A stretch of 64,000 nucleotides of DNA. Source: Clarkia xantiana subsp. parviflora (taxonomy: Eukaryota > Streptophyta > Magnoliopsida > Myrtales > Onagraceae). Below, in pieces: positions 44,601-56,017 of this stretch. The notes below the pieces were generated by a model. That model did no database searches, was not told the origin of the DNA, and saw nothing but the letters and a program-made list of their open reading frames with translations. How positions within the stretch are numbered: the stretch's first letter is position 1; every line of letters starts with the position of its first letter. Location of the stretch: contig JAPTYO010000014.1 of assembly GCA_036873135.1 (NCBI GenBank), positions 21,474,952 to 21,538,951 on the forward strand, read 5' to 3'. A program made the translations under genes and the position numbers.

Positions 44601-45181
44601 CTATTGATAACTGTATTCTTCCAGGTTCTCCCTTGAAGTTAGGGGCTTGCCGGAGCGGCCGACGCCCTTTTCCTCAGTTTGCAACCGCATCCCTGTCGCT
44701 CCTTCCTTACACTCTCCGCCACTCGCGAGGAGCGTGATCGAGCCACCGTGATCTTTCTCCGCAAAATCAGCACGGAACTCGTCACCGACTGTTTCAGCCA
44801 CCTCCAAAGCTCAGAATCGTTTAATCCGAATCCTAAGGTTAGCCTCAGCTCTCTCTGCTCCTGATCATTAATTTCCCCGTCGATTGAGCTTAATGCTGTA
44901 CCTGATTCGAATCAGAAAAGCAAATGCACAATAATCTATATGCTTAGAAGCTATGTATGGTCCCTACACTCTTCATCAACTGTTAGCTTTCTTGCTTCTT
45001 CTGTAGCAATATCTCATCTTGCATTAATTAGCTTTTTTTATCAACTATATATTGTCTGCAATCCAACATGTATCAATTATTCAATTTGCTGAGTCAACAT
45101 GGTGGTGGGAGAAATATGAGGTTAAGTAGAGGCGTACTTAATTGGGCTAGCAATTACACTGTGGTGAAGATTGGTGGCAAT
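44601..45181 (+). other. Possible exon of an unidentified gene
   Basis: At 44679-44837 the plus strand has coding-like composition (REERDRATVIFLRKISTELV, then TDCFSHLQSSE) ending at a donor-like AAG/GTTAGC. Pieces near 47080-47210 and 47310-47450 also look exon-like but contain stops. It could be the first exon of a real gene or a fragment captured by the putative CACTA element. I do not recognise the protein. Confidence 0.3.
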
Positions 45182-45705
45182 TAGGACTGACAATTTGTGA
45201 CACGACACGATAGCATGCACAAACACAAAACGAAAAAAACCGTGTTCGTGCTAGCATATGAGTATGGCAGAACGTTGATACGATAACACGAACACGATAT
45301 AACTTCCGTGTCGTTTTCGTGTTCGAATATCATAACACGACACACACGATAACACGATAAATTTGTGCTAATTCTTAAGTATATTTTTGAATAAATCTTA
45401 TTTATTACCTTTACAAAGTAAAAACTCCAATTAGTGGTTTGATTTTTAGTTTTTGTAAACTCTATATTACTAACTTATGAATACTGACATATTTTTTGCT
45501 CTATGAATTTTATTGTTTTGATTTTTGCTTAAAGATCTCGTATAGAGATGTACAACTGAATATCCTTACACAACACGATAGCACGATACAAAAATATTCG
45601 TGTCGTGTTCGTGTTTGTAAAACGTGGCACGATAAGCTTATCGTGCTCAGTAAGTTTAGCACGACACGATCATTGACACGCACGATAGCACGAATTGCCA
45701 CCCTA
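45182..45705. mobile_element. Non-autonomous hAT element (MITE), 524 bp
   Basis: 8-bp duplication GTGGCAAT (45174-45181) and GTGACAAT (45706-45713), one mismatch. Ends: TAGGACTGACAATT left; right reverse complement TAGGGTGGCAATTCGTG. The interior is rich in ACACGATA/CGTGTCGTG motifs in both orientations. Overlapping open frames are not genes. Confidence 0.85.
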
Positions 45706-45713
45706 GTGACAAT

Positions 45714-46488
45714 TATATGGTGGTGAAAAATTGATAGCATATCTCTTTTTTTCTTAGGTACTTGATTGGTTGGTTGACTCGATCGGTTAGCCTCGACTTA
45801 GTGATGGCTAGTTGATTGGATTTGTTGGGCGGTGAAGTTTTCTTCTCTTTATACATTTCTGGATTCAATTGGAATGATAGGCTTTACTGCATGCTAAAGA
45901 GCGTATACTGGCTGGTGATATTTCACTTTAGGGTCATTCCGAAAGCTTCCATGCCATTTGAGGTAATTAAATTAGATTAAATTTTGCATACATATACCGT
46001 TGCAAGAGCATATTTCCATTTCCAATTTAGATTATGATTTTATGATCTTCTATGATTTTATGAATCAATTGTGCAAAAGATTAGCTAGGTTAGAGTCGAG
46101 GGATTGATATTAACATTGACAGTAAGTCTAATATGCTTGAGACTAGGGATTGATACTAAACTAGGGATCGCAGTGCCATGATGTCTCTAATTGCAGCGCT
46201 AGGATTTTCACTTGTAGCATTAAAAAGTGCTCATTTAAAAAAAAACACCTCCAGTTGTCCTTCAAAAATCTTGGATCTCTCTCCCGCCATGGCTCCACTC
46301 TCTATTTTGCTGATGGAATTTTCGGTTTCTGCTTCATCTACTGCTCTCTGGACAGGCTCCAACTATGTCCTTCCTCGACTTGAAAAGTATTCTTAACATT
46401 TCATAGATGGAAATACAGGTAGTAACTGAAGTTACTATATCAGAACCTACTGGTATGGCTTGAGACCTGCCTACTGGATTTTTCTAGA
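45714..46488. other. Intergenic DNA
   Basis: No gene recognised; one open frame (46178-46396) lacks recognisable motifs. Confidence 0.4.
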
Positions 46489-46895
46489 GTTAATAACATA
46501 AGAAAGGTCTGAACTATTACCCATGTTAACCGGATAGGTCTGAAATTTAAAAAGTTAGTAACAGAGGTCTGAAATTTCAGTTTTGTTGAAATTTGGTTTT
46601 CCATCCAAATTTTCTGTCAAATTTAACAGAACCACGTGAAATGACTGAATTACCCATTTGCAATATTTTAGCCAATTTTACAGGCACACCAGTGATGGAG
46701 GGGCAATTTTGGTATTACATTCTTAAGTGGGGCACGTGTTTGGCACGTGACCAAATTCCGTCACATTTAACGGAAAAAATTGACGGAGACATCTGTTATC
46801 AACAAAACTGAAATTTCAGACCTATTTTAACTTTTTAAATTTCAGACATTTCCGGTTAACATGGGTGATAGTTCAGACCTTTCATAGGTTATTAA
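46489..46895. mobile_element. Foldback MITE, about 407 bp
   Basis: The left arm GTTAATAACATAAGAAAGGT and its inverted copy at the right (ending 46895) pair over about 110 bp, including CCCATGTTAACCGG/CCGGTTAACATGGG. Same interior motif family as 41788-42241. Confidence 0.8.
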
Positions 46896-47949
46896 CCCAT
46901 TTTTCTATGTATAACTGACAAATTCTGCATTAAATATGTAACTAACCAAATATGTATATTCAATTTTGATGATAATCATGCAAACTCGAGCTTCAGATTG
47001 TCTTGTGATCAAAATGCTAGAGCTTCGCAATAGGCTAGCTAACTCAAGCTGAACTAATGTTGCTATGATCCATTTCCAGGTTACTCAGATGAGATGCCTA
47101 AGCTGCTTCTCTTTGCTGTGATGGAAAGTCATTGACTGCACTTGGTTCTGATTTGAGGATCAGGTTTGAAAGAGCAGAAAATCTGCGTCTGGAGCTTGTG
47201 AAAGTTGTCAGTTATTAGATTTCGCTGCTCCAGTTTAGTAGTTTTCTGTTATTGCCCTTGCATTTTTCATACGTCTTAAGCTTTTGTTTTCTAAATTCAT
47301 TCATGAGATCTAGCAGATCAGAGATACCAGCATATGCAGTGAGGAGGAGGTAGAATATAATGTCCAGATGGCTATGAATATGGTGAAAGAGACTTTGGAG
47401 CTAGATGATCATGCTGCATGGAATGTTCAAAGTTCTCTGGCAAACTCCAATTAACGATATCTTGGTATTTAATTTTGCTTCATTAAGCATTGCATTGATC
47501 AGTTGGTCAATTTTGCATAATTTCTTTGAGATCTCTCTAAGTTCCTTTTCTTTGTGATCTCACGGATGTTTCATGCAGAATCTCAAGAACTTCTTCTTAC
47601 TGATTAGTAAACCCTAGAATCTAATTTCTTCCGATTCGTACTTTGGAAGAGATTATTACTAAATGCTCTTTTGTATATGTATATAATTGTTTATATAAAA
47701 ACTTTTTTACACCATGCAGATTGAAGAACATAAAGGGTAAAGTGGATGGTGATATTATATGTGGTGTTAGTAAATGGAAGCAAGTACTATATGTTTAAGT
47801 ATTATATATATTTAGTATGTGTTGCTAGTTAATGATTGAGGATTGTAATGATATATTTTTATTCTCAAAAGTTAAACAATATAATTTTCTTATGTTATTA
47901 TTGAGTATTTTAATATTGTAACTTTTTATTAGTATATAAATGCCAAAAG
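46896..47949. other. Intergenic DNA with degraded exon-like pieces
   Basis: Segments 47080-47210 and 47310-47450 look like old exons (non-random composition, splice-like edges) but are interrupted by stops. They could belong with 44679-44837. No family can be named. Confidence 0.25.
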
Positions 47950-48522
47950 TGTATTATTCCACGTCTCTTAATGACGCTTCATTTTTTGAGTTCATTTAAA
48001 ATGTGTTGCGACGCATCTAAGAGTTGTAGTTCGCACCACATCGCGACGTTTCTTACCGTTGTAATCTGCATCACGTGGCGACGCTTCTGAGTGTTGTAGT
48101 TTGTATCATATGGTGACGAACCGTTGCAGATTGCTTCATATGGCGACGCTTATGAGGGTTGCAGTCTGCATCATGAGGCGACGCTTCTAAGCGTTGCAGT
48201 TTGCATCATAAGGCGCTTCTGAGTGTTGCAGTCTGCATCAAGTGACAACGATTCTACAGTCGCATCATATGGCGACGCTTCTACGCATTGCAGTCTGCAT
48301 AATAGGCGACGCTTCTAAGCGTTGCAATCTAGATCCACTAATGACGCAAACAAGTGTCACATCATGTAATAGTCTAACGACGTTGCTCCAAAATGTCGCA
48401 GAGGTTGTTGCTACGTTGTTGCAGACTTATCAATTTGCGTTGCTAACTTCATAGCTACACAATTTAGCATCACGACAAGTCAATATTAAAGTCACAAGAA
48501 TCCATTTTTCTTGTAATAAGTG
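47950..48522 (-). mobile_element. CACTA-like right end with subterminal repeats
   Basis: At least eight short repeats around GGCGACGCTTCTAAGCGTTG, with GCAGTCTGCATCA, lead to a terminus TTTTTCTTGTAATAAGTG (ending 48522). Its reverse complement resembles the left end at 41201 apart from four extra bases. The flanking 3 bp do not match those at 41201, so pairing of the two ends is uncertain. Confidence 0.5.
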
Positions 48523-48884
48523 TAAATATTAAAAAAAAAAAAAAAAAAAAACTAGGAGGGTAATAGTAATGTTTTAAACGGGATTTTCTAACATGCTTCA
48601 CAAGTATTATGCATGTACTATTTTTATTATTATGAATGACTTAACTGTAATATAGATAAAACTTTAAAAGTATGAGTTTTTTTAGAGTAATAAAAAATAC
48701 AAAAAAAGGTAACACAAACACACGTGATAGAAAGACCCATATTTTAAAGAGTTAGATTAAAATAATTACATTTTAAATAATTGCACATAGTTAAAAGTTG
48801 AGGGGGCAATTGGCCCCACCATCAACCTTACATATAGCTTCGTCCCTAGTCGTCTACTATTTTTTTGAAAGAAATTAAAGAAAT

Positions 48885-49151
48885 AAGGCTGGAAATTCGT
48901 GCGGGTTTGTGTCGTGTCAGGTTCGTGTCGTGTTTTGGGGGTCAGCCCAAATACGGCCAAACATGAAAAAACCGGCACGAAAAACCTCTGGTAAATTGAA
49001 TAAAAAAAAATATTTAATTATTTTAATTTAAAACATCGTGTTATATCGTGTTATCGTGTTGTGCCGTGTCACTAATATTAAGCACAAACCCGTAATTTCC
49101 ATGTTGTATTCATGTCGGCCCATCGTGCCGAGACCGAATTGCCAGCCCTAA
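48885..49151. mobile_element. Short hAT-like MITE, 267 bp
   Basis: AAAGAAAT flanks both sides (48877-48884 and 49152-49159). The right end reverse complemented reads TTAGGGCTGGCAATTCGG; the left reads AAGGCTGGAAATTCG. The interior has TTCGTGTCGTGTT repeats in both orientations, similar to the hAT at 45182. Confidence 0.75.
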
Positions 49152-49189
49152 AAAGAAATGAAGAAGGTGACAAAGAACTTCAGACCTAT

Positions 49190-49812
49190 TAATTTCTCAT
49201 TAATTAATCATACTTCATTTTTTTTCTTAAAACAATAATTTCTTTTAATAAATAAAAATATTTTTCTAATATACAAATATATAACGTGTCTCTAGTTTCT
49301 TATTTTATTTTTTTAAGACACTATTGGACATGGTGAACCCTATTGGGTAACTGTCAATTTGCCCTATAGGGTTCACCATGTCAACTAGGGTTTTAGAAAA
49401 AAAACCACAAACTAATGACACTCGTATTATATTTGTATATCAAAAAAATATTTTTTTTCATAAATAAATATAATACAAGTGTCAGTTTGTGGTATTTTTT
49501 TTTTCTAAAAACCAAGTGGACATGGTGAACCCTAGAGGGCAAATTGACATTTATCCTCTAGGGTTCACCATGTCCAATAGTGTTTTAGAAAAAAAATACG
49601 AAACTAGAGACACGTTATATATTTGTATATTAGAAAATTATTTTATTAATTAAAAGAAATTATTGTTTTAGAAAAAAAAAAGTATGATTAAATATGAGAA
49701 ATTAATAGATTGTAATCATATGTTACTCAAAGTTATTGATTTATTACGTGTCGCTCATTCATTGGTTGGTCCATACGCTGATGTGGCGGACTGGGTCCAA
49801 CTAATAATTTCT
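49190..49812. mobile_element. Foldback MITE with nested inverted repeats
   Basis: Arms 49190-49330 and about 49560-49711 are inverted copies. Two inner palindromes (GACATGGTGAACCCT..AGGGTTCACCATGTC) lie at about 49331-49385 and 49518-49575. The segment 49757-49812 matches the terminal arm of the 35868-36712 element (CCGCCAC, ..GAAATTATTA). The outer left end is unclear, perhaps truncated by the neighbouring hAT MITE. Confidence 0.6.
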
Positions 49813-49997
49813 CGTGCAAAAAGGTGTTCCCGGCCTTCTAAGATTTAGAAATTCAAAGTTATAAAGAGAATAATTTAATTTGGAATATAATTTTCAATTT
49901 TACCGTTATAATAACAGTAAAATTAGTTTTTATTAAACAATTTAATTTAATACTATTAATATGGTTTATTCTCTTTTTTGTTTTAATTTTTAAAAAT

Positions 49998-50432
49998 CAT
50001 TACAAGAAAAATAGATTGTTGCGACTTTAGAATTAATTTGTCGCGACGCTAAATTGTGTCGCTATGAGGCTACCGACGCTTGTAACGACGCAAATCGATA
50101 TGTCGTTTCTGATCACCGTCGTAATAAACTATGCGAGGCTTTGGAGCAGCGTCGTTAAACTCTAAATAGACGTGACGTTTTTGCTTGCGTCGCACGTGAA
50201 TGCAAGTGGCAACACAATTAAGAGCGTCGTTACAAGTTTTTTTCTTTAAAATTGTGTTACCTAAATCAAAAATTAAAGACACTTTAAAAAGCGTCAAAAT
50301 AATACAAGAAGAAACGGCGATACTACAAAGTGTCGCCAAGATTAATTAAATTTGATTATCGTGGAGATGTTTGTGACGCTTGAGAAAGTGTCGTCAATGA
50401 AAAGTAATCTAAAACTCTTTCTCTAGTAGTGA
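49998..50432. mobile_element. CACTA-type MITE, 435 bp
   Basis: Starts CATTACAAGAAAAATAG and ends TTTCTCTAGTAGTG, with a 3-bp duplication AAT on both sides (49995-49997 and 50433-50435), the CACTA target size. The interior has GCGTCG/CGACGC repeats in both orientations. An open frame on the minus strand (50070-50339) is a by-product. Confidence 0.8.
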
Positions 50433-50630
50433 ATATGGTTTATTCTCGTTTCTTTTCTTAGTCAACCTTCATCCAAATTAGTATATATATAAAAGTTTAC
50501 ATACTGCTGTTAAAAATTATATAGTTTACATATAAATCAAGATTAAATTCAACAAGAAATGAACTCGCGACCACGAAAAGTAGAATATATACGTATAACT
50601 CCATGATCGATGTTGTATGTAGTAACTTAT

Positions 50631-51086
50631 TCACGCGTAGTTGCACGTTCCGTAGATGCAGTCATATTTACCCGGACACGGATTGTTACACTGCCCACAG
50701 TGCCTCTTATCGTAGTTTACATCCACACATTCTCCACGACAACATGTGTCCGTAGACTTGCAATGATTCTTGCATTCGCCACAGTTTTGTTTGTCTTCCG
50801 ACAAGTCCATACACTTGTTTTTGCAGCACTTATAGACGTCACCCATTAAAGCGTTGCACATCTCGTTGTCCTTGGGGCACTTTATAGCAGCGTTGGCTCT
50901 AGGGTTTACGATTGTGTTTGCAAGGAACCGACGTACCCTCTTTGATGGCAATCGGATTGTTTCTTCCGGAATCTTCTCTGGAACCGACCGGTTCAGATCG
51001 ACCTGGGTGGTGGCTCGAATGGTGATGGCGATGGTCAAAGCCATGGTCATGGCAATGATGAAGATGGTAATCTTTGTGATGGCCAT
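50631..51086 (-). CDS. STIG1-like secreted cysteine-rich protein, copy 1
   Basis: Single-exon frame of 151 codons plus stop. The start MAITKIT (51086) is preferred over an in-frame ATG nine codons upstream because a signal peptide (ITIFIIAMTMALTIAITI) follows directly. A basic segment (PSKRVRRFL) then leads to the cysteine-rich C-terminus: YKCCKNKCMDLSEDKQNCGE, then CVDVNYDKRHCGQC and CIYGTCNYA at the end. This spacing is typical of the STIG1 family, extracellular plant proteins known from stigma and other tissues. A TATA-like CTATAAAACCCC lies at about 51175-51186. The duplicate at 62388 encodes an identical protein. No introns or breaks. Confidence 0.9.
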   Translation of the reverse strand: MAITKITIFIIAMTMALTIAITIRATTQVDLNRSVPEKIPEETIRLPSKRVRRFLANTIVNPRANAAIKCPKDNEMCNALMGDVYKCCKNKCMDLSEDKQNCGECKNHCKSTDTCCRGECVDVNYDKRHCGQCNNPCPGKYDCIYGTCNYA

Positions 51087-51173
51087 GGCTGGAGAGAGAG
51101 AGAGATAGAGCAATGCCTGTTAATAATGTTATGATGTTCTTCTGTAATATTTGAGTATTGGGAGAACTTATGG

Positions 51174-51186
51174 GGGGTTTTATAGG
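51174..51186 (-). promoter_or_regulatory. TATA box of STIG1-like copy 1
   Basis: On the minus strand CCCTATAAAACC lies about 90 bp upstream of the ATG, a normal plant distance. The same sequence is upstream of copy 2 near 62931-62943. Confidence 0.6.
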
Positions 51187-51634
51187 GTTTGCAGGAGAGT
51201 TGACGCGGGAAACGTGGGGAGAGGGTGCATGAATGGTTTATAGTGGACTTAATTTGCATGAGGTACAATTTACTTCTTAACAAACTTCTTTTACTTTGGG
51301 CACTCCAAGATTTTTTATTAATTTTTTTGTGCAGATCATTTTTTTTTTTTTTTGGTAAGGTATACCAATTTATTAATAAACCAAATTTCAAAGTACTGAC
51401 AAACCAACAATAAACTTGAAACTAGACTAAGGAAAACAACCCAACAAAAATTGTGTTTTCCCAAGTCGATCGGTAAAGAACCAAACAATAACAATGAAAT
51501 AACCACAACCTAATTATAAAGACAGAAACGATCGCGCAGATAACCATATGGTATTCTATAAAGGTAGAGATCGTATAGAAGTGGCACTACTTTGATTGAT
51601 CATTAGTGATTCCAACAAAAACTGATTGATCAAA

Positions 51635-52203
51635 TTAAGAAAAAGTGTGTCAATCCCTGCATATGTGTGCTAAATGGAAGATTCGTTCACAATGAGTGAA
51701 AGCTGCAAGGGTGGTAGTGACATGAGAAGTAGGAAAAGCTATCAAAACAAAGTCGAACTTGAACAAAGGCCAACCATGTGGGACCACAATAGAGAGGCGG
51801 GGCAGGTAAGGGTCCTTCGTTGGTAAACATAACAAAGAGTCAGTGTATCAATGTGTATCGGTCAGAGGAACACCCCAAAGGGACTAGCGCTCGTTAGAAA
51901 TGCTGAAGGGAACCCTAATTTCTCATAGATAAGGGGTTTACAGGGCCTAGGCTCCGTGGAACCCGAAGCTAGTATTAAAAAGGAACAAGAGAACAGTGTA
52001 ATGAAGATGGAAAGGTGATGTAGTCGATGGTGGGACAAAAAGTGTCGCATGACGAAATGATGGATCGGTTGGAAGAGTGTATTGTGGTGTTGTGTGACCG
52101 AAAACTTTAAGTTTGAATCTATGAAACAATCATAAAAAAAAATACAAATCACGATCTTCTAGCAAGCAAAATATAAATACCGTGCAATCAGTAAAATAGT
52201 GGT

Positions 52204-52248
<45 letters not shown>

Positions 52249-52340
52249 TTATAATAACAACTAAAATATCTAACATGGGATAGTGGTTCAGCGTTTCATC
52301 CATTAATCACAAGTCTCGGAAATAAGCTTGTATCTGAAAT
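51635..52340. other. Intergenic DNA with a (TA)n microsatellite
   Basis: Holds a (TA)n tract at about 52208-52246. No gene recognised; short minus-strand open frames at 51862-52152 have no known motif. Confidence 0.45.
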
Positions 52341-53575
52341 TGTTAAATAAAAATATTATTAGGCATCACATTTTGATCAGAAAAATGAAAGTCTCCTATC
52401 CCAGAAAGATTAGGTAATTGGACTCTGACATCATTAATTTTTCTAAACATTTTCAACCATATCAAGTTACTTGTCATGTGATTACTAGAACATGTATCTA
52501 GAATCCAACAAATTATTAACACAAGAGGTCGTAGAGACCATACTAGCAGCAGGCACATGCTCATCTGAAGTAGTGACTGCAGTAGCAACTAAATTGCTAC
52601 CACCTCCAGCATTCTTCAATAGTTGATTGAATTGTTCATCACCCAGTGTGACAGAATGAGAAGAATAACTAGAATGAGCATTGTTTGAAGAAGAAATGTT
52701 CGAAGACATGAAATATCATCACCAGTGTCACCAGCTACAGTGGAGGCAACATTATCATTTTCCAAAGTGGCATTTACCTTAACCAAAATTCTTATACTAA
52801 AAGCACTTTTCTTTATAGTGCCTCCTCTTCTTACAAAAATCACAAACTTTTTCATAGCATCTATCAGTTGTGTGACATTTCTTCTTGCATTAACATTCAA
52901 GGTTAATATTGGGATTCTTTTTTGATTAAGAATAAGGGAAATATTGTAAAAAAATGATGACAGAGACATCCATTTAGCTTTCTTCTTGTAAAAGGATTTT
53001 ATATGCCAGATTGATAGATGGCAAATGAGTCCATTTAAAAGATTTTTTTGAACATTGACAAAACCATCATTCAGCCCCAATTAAAAATTCAAATAAACGT
53101 TGATTCTCCTTATGCTCAAGTGCCTATTTTGAATTTATGGTGGTCAATATTGGGGATTGAACATGCAGAATCATACTCTATCTGTAAATTTTTCTATTTA
53201 GTGAAAAACACAAACAAATAGTCAATTCTCTATCGTGCAGTGACGATTTCTCGTTGTAACTAATAAATTCGAGGCCTGTTTACCTTATCGAATCGTTCCC
53301 GCAGATCCTTCCAAGCTAAGAAAGCACTTTCAAAGTACATAACACCATCAAAGATATCATCAGATATAGAGTTGATGATCCAACCAAAGTCAACGACATT
53401 GCATCTATCCCATATGTGATGCAATTTCTCCTCGTTAGAATCACGCATGCATGAACCAGTTATGAACCCTCACTTGTTCTTATCTAACAAAATAATCTGT
53501 ATGTCACGGCTCCACTTCTTATAATTTTCAGTACCAGCCAGTTTGATGGAAATCATATTTTGGCCTGAATTATCA
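52341..53575 (-). pseudogene. Ty1/Copia gag and protease start, decayed
   Basis: On the minus strand, from about 53555, the frame reads MISIKLAGTENYKKWSRDIQ, then (after a stop) FITGSCM and DRCNVVDFGWIINSISDDIF, then AWKDLRERFDKVNRPRIY, the typical Copia gag N-terminus (UBN2-like). Further on, WILDTCSSNHMTSN (about 52480) is the Copia protease active-site region, with Cys in place of the usual Gly. Frameshifts and stops between make it non-functional. No LTRs were identified. Confidence 0.7.
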
Positions 53576-53583
53576 GACGCATG

Positions 53584-53613
<30 letters not shown>
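53584..53613. repeat. Poly(A) tract
   Basis: About 30 consecutive A on the plus strand, next to the Copia gag start; possibly a tail or simple repeat. Confidence 0.8.
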
Positions 53614-53615
<2 letters not shown>

Positions 53616-54604
53616 GGATGGAAAGAGTGAACATTAGCCTTATGATCAAGGTCTCATGTGAATTCGGTTGCGGAATAGGAGTTCTTGCTACAGTCCGATT
53701 GATTCAAATCTTTAGCTATCGCATAATAACGATTTTGCAGAGCAAATAGAATAGGCGGACCAAATTTTGTAGTGGATTAACACATTTAAGAGTTGATCGG
53801 TTCGTCTGGTAGAGAAAACTAGGTGAGATGATGAATCGTCAAGGAAGATTCAATGAATGAGCTGATTCGATCCGGAAGGACAAATCAATCAACATATGTC
53901 AATATTCATTGCGATGTTGTTTTCTGAGAGGATCGGTTTGTCTGAAAAAGAAGTGACTGAGGGGTTGAAAGGTCAGGAACAATGAATCATCATAATTCAC
54001 GGAAGAAGGGCATCAAAGATGTGGAGCAGATTGAAATTGAAGACAAGATGTGGTTAACCTCTTGCTTTGAACATAATAAAAAACACAAATCCTAGAAATT
54101 GTAAACCCTAGCAGAGCAATGAGAAGGAAAAGAGACTTGCGTATCATCACAATGAGTACTTTCAATTAGTCACTTTTCACCTTTACAAACACTATATAAT
54201 GGAACCCTTAAAAATAAATTTAAGAGTTTAACTCTGAGTTCTTACAGGTGAATGAACATTACCTAAACAATACAAAACTAAACAAATAAGTCCTTAAACA
54301 ATATACAAGGCACAAAACAAAGAAACTCCAAACAAATAAAACAAATAAGAACAAAAGTCAAGCTTGCATAGGCCCAAAAACGTATAACATGTGTACGTGC
54401 CTCGGAAGTAACTTGGTATTCTGTCGATGATTTGAAAGAATTGTTTCTTGGTGAAAATCTTATTACTGGAAAGGTTCCCTTTAGGATTATGAGAATGATG
54501 TTTGGTTGTAGATACAAAATGGTCGTATGCTTTTCTTTTCAGAATTTTACCTTATTTAAAGTTGCTTCGTCTTGGGGTTTGCATATTATTTGATTTATTG
54601 ATGT
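53614..54604. other. Intergenic DNA
   Basis: No gene or clear repeat. It may include the 5' untranslated region of the Copia remnant; no LTR end or tRNA-Met-type primer site could be found. Confidence 0.35.
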
Positions 54605-54612
54605 GTTGTATG

Positions 54613-55471
54613 CAGTGTTATCAGAACCAGACCGGGTATCGGACCGGCCAGGTCACCGGTTCCCGGTTCGCCCGGTCGGACCCGGTTTGAACCCGGTTCG
54701 ACTGCTCAATCTCTTTTTTTTTTCACTCTAGTCCCACGCCTTCAAGTCTCATCTCATCATATCATTATTCTCTCTCTCCTCACACCTCTCATTCTCTCTC
54801 CTCCCCTAACTCTCACTGGTCATTCACCTCCTCAGTCCTCACCAACTCTCCCATTCCACCTCCCTGCTCTCCCCGCTTCTTCATCCCCTTCTCATCCCAA
54901 CCCAACTCTCCCACCCCTCCTCAAATTCCATTCCCCCTCCTATCCCTCAAATCTTCTTCAGAAATTTGGAAGTGATTAATTAGTGTCCGATTTGGAGCGG
55001 CTGGAGGGAGATTGGCGACGAGACATGCGTGGCAAGGCTGTTGAAGGCGTGGAGGCTCTGTTCGGTTCTGCTGCTTGCCTTGATTGTGTTCTGCTACTTC
55101 GGCTCTGCTCTGCCGCTTACCTTGGTTCTGTTCTGCTATCGCGGCTCTGTTCTGCTGCTTGTCTGAATTAAGTTTTTGTTACTGCTGTTCCCAACCTTTT
55201 TTGTTGTTGTTCCCAACCTTTTCTGAATTAGATCTAGCACCGGCGGCGGCGGCTTCACCGGAGAGGAAGGGTTTGCTGCTTTTTTTTTTTATCGAACCGG
55301 CAGACCGGTGGACCGCCCGGTCTGCTCAGAACTGGCCGGTTCGTAAAAAAACCGGATGTCGAACCGGGTTCGCTTACATCCTCCGGATTTGCTTGAACCG
55401 GACCGTTGGAGGCAACGGTTCCGGTTCGAACCCGGTCGAACCGCCGGTCCGGTCCGGTTCTGATAACACTA
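54613..55471. mobile_element. Non-autonomous hAT element, 859 bp
   Basis: Exact 8-bp duplication GTTGTATG at 54605-54612 and 55472-55479. Terminal inverted repeats CAGTGTTATCAGAACC (left) and TAGTGTTATCAGAACC (right, reverse complemented), continuing into CCGG/CCGGTT-rich subterminal regions (54640-54705, 55300-55458). The middle (about 54720-55290) is unlike the ends: a pyrimidine-rich stretch and then a GC-richer part with short CTCTGCT repeats. It could be captured host sequence. Confidence 0.92.
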
Positions 55472-55485
55472 GTTGTATGACACTC

Positions 55486-56017
55486 AATGGCGGATCTAGG
55501 AACCCGGCTAAGTGGGGTCCTAGCTAGTGCGGTATTTGGTAAATAGTTCTTAATAATAAATTGACACGGAAAATCGGGTCGGGTTGAATTTTAGCGGTGT
55601 ACGGAGAAAGAGATGTTGGACGGATTAATTTTTAGGAATGACGTGATTAAAAAAAACTTAGAGGAAGTTATATGACTTGCACATGATCACTTAACGGTAG
55701 AAATTGACGACAAATTAACAGATGTACCAAAAGTGTACAAATTGTAAACGCACAGTGGCGGATCTAGGAACCCGGCTAAGTAGGGTCCTAGCTAGTGCGG
55801 TATTTGGTAAATAGTTCTTAATAAATTGACACAGCAAATCGAGTCGAGCTGAATTTTAGCGGTGTACGGAGAAAGAGATGTTGGACGGATAAATTTTTAG
55901 GAATGACGTGATAAAAAAAAACTTAGTGGAGGTTACGTGACTTGCACATGAGCACTTAAAGGTTGAAATTGACGACAAGTTAACAAATGCACCAAAAGTG
56001 TACAAATTGTAAACGCT
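55486..56017. repeat. 268-bp tandem duplication
   Basis: TGGCGGATCTAGGAACCCGG begins both copies (at about 55488 and 55756), and the rest aligns with small differences, ending ..AAAAGTGTACAAATTGTAAAC. Confidence 0.85.

Larger units (their letters stand above)
50404..51634. repeat. Segmental duplication, copy 1 (contains a STIG1-like gene)
   Basis: Nearly identical to 62131-63388 over about 1.23 kb, in the same orientation, with a few substitutions and different (TA)n and T-run lengths. The left border lies inside the tail of the CACTA-type MITE; the right border is at GATTGATCAAA. Offset between copies is 11757 bp across the gene. Confidence 0.95.
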
